Of a stretch of DNA of 6,340 nucleotides, positions 6,177-6,340 are shown piece after piece (positions within the stretch are counted from its first letter, which is position 1; every line of letters begins with the position of its first letter). The position numbers and the translations under genes are program-made. Source of the stretch: Bacteroidota bacterium (GTDB taxonomy: Bacteria; Bacteroidota; Rhodothermia; Rhodothermales; UBA10348). The stretch spans positions 1-6,340 of the forward strand of contig JAQCDI010000156.1 of assembly GCA_027620595.1 (NCBI GenBank), given 5' to 3'. Below the pieces are notes generated by a model. That model was not told the DNA's origin, did no database searches, and worked only from the letters and a program-made list of their open reading frames with translations.

Positions 6177-6340
6177 ATGGCAAAGGAAACTTTCCAGCGT
6201 AACAAGCCCCACGTGAACGTCGGCACGATCGGTCACGTCGACCACGGCAAGACGACCCTGACGGCCGCCATCACGACGGTGCTGGCCAAGCGTGTTGCGG
6301 GCAACGCCATCCGTTCGTTCGACTCGATTGACAACGCTCC
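6177..6340 (+). CDS. tuf: Translation elongation factor Tu, N-terminal 54 codons (cut by the window edge)
   Basis: EF-Tu is the GTPase that brings aminoacyl-tRNA to the ribosome. The visible part starts MAKETFQRNKPHVNVGTIGHV and contains the G1/P-loop GHVDHGKT (19-26), followed by TLTAAITTVLAKR and RSFDSIDNAP, the lead-in to the switch I region. The RSFDSIDNAP stretch is typical of Bacteroidota-type EF-Tu. The start at 6177 is set by the universal opening. Only a weak purine stretch (ATAGGT, ending about nine bases upstream) precedes it. The gene lies 211 nt after tRNA-Thr(GGU) with no T-tract terminator between, so co-transcription with the tRNAs, as for tufB of E. coli, is likely. Confidence 0.98.
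   Translation, partial: MAKETFQRNKPHVNVGTIGHVDHGKTTLTAAITTVLAKRVAGNAIRSFDSIDNA

Overview
The window looks like chromosomal housekeeping DNA from a GC-rich member of the Bacteroidota/Rhodothermota side of the tree. Three things point there: the EF-Tu N-terminus with its RSFDSIDNAP stretch, the carboxypeptidase-like domain in front of the TonB-dependent receptor plug, and promoter-like boxes that fit the TTG / TAnnTTTG pattern. The placement is inference from recognised families, not a database result. I see no insertion sequence, phage gene, CRISPR array or toxin-antitoxin pair.

The layout is two transcription directions meeting at a 163-bp divergent intergenic region (2307-2469). Leftward runs a two-gene unit: a small putative lipoprotein (2306-1815) whose stop overlaps the start of a large TonB-dependent outer-membrane receptor (from 1818, cut by the left edge after 606 codons). 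Rightward runs a tight cluster: queA (queuosine biosynthesis), ispD and ispF (MEP isoprenoid pathway) and a DedA-family membrane protein. The last three are packed with a 2-nt gap and a 1-nt overlap.

A second rightward unit follows, with a convincing promoter at 5440-5468: four tRNA genes, Thr(UGU), Tyr(GUA), Gly(UCC) and Thr(GGU), and then tuf (EF-Tu, cut by the right edge). This is the same order and the same anticodons as the thrU-tyrU-glyT-thrT-tufB operon of Escherichia coli, although the organism appears to belong to another phylum. Each tRNA spacer holds a predicted hairpin, and the 211-nt tuf leader holds four in series. The first spacer hairpin and the first leader hairpin share the same stem sequence, so they could also pair with each other over a distance and enclose the Tyr-Gly-Thr tRNAs.

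Functionally, queA supplies a modification of G34 in GUN-anticodon tRNAs, and one of its substrates, tRNA-Tyr(GUA), is encoded 2.1 kb downstream. ispD and ispF feed the isoprenoid pool from which undecaprenyl phosphate is made, and DedA-family proteins have been linked to moving that carrier back across the membrane. The lipoprotein-receptor pair probably works at the outer membrane in uptake of an unidentified substrate. No wholly new system is evident. The most unusual signals are the matched hairpins of the tRNA-tuf transcript, the inverted repeat across the dedA end and the tRNA promoter, and the uncharacterised lipoprotein coupled to the receptor.
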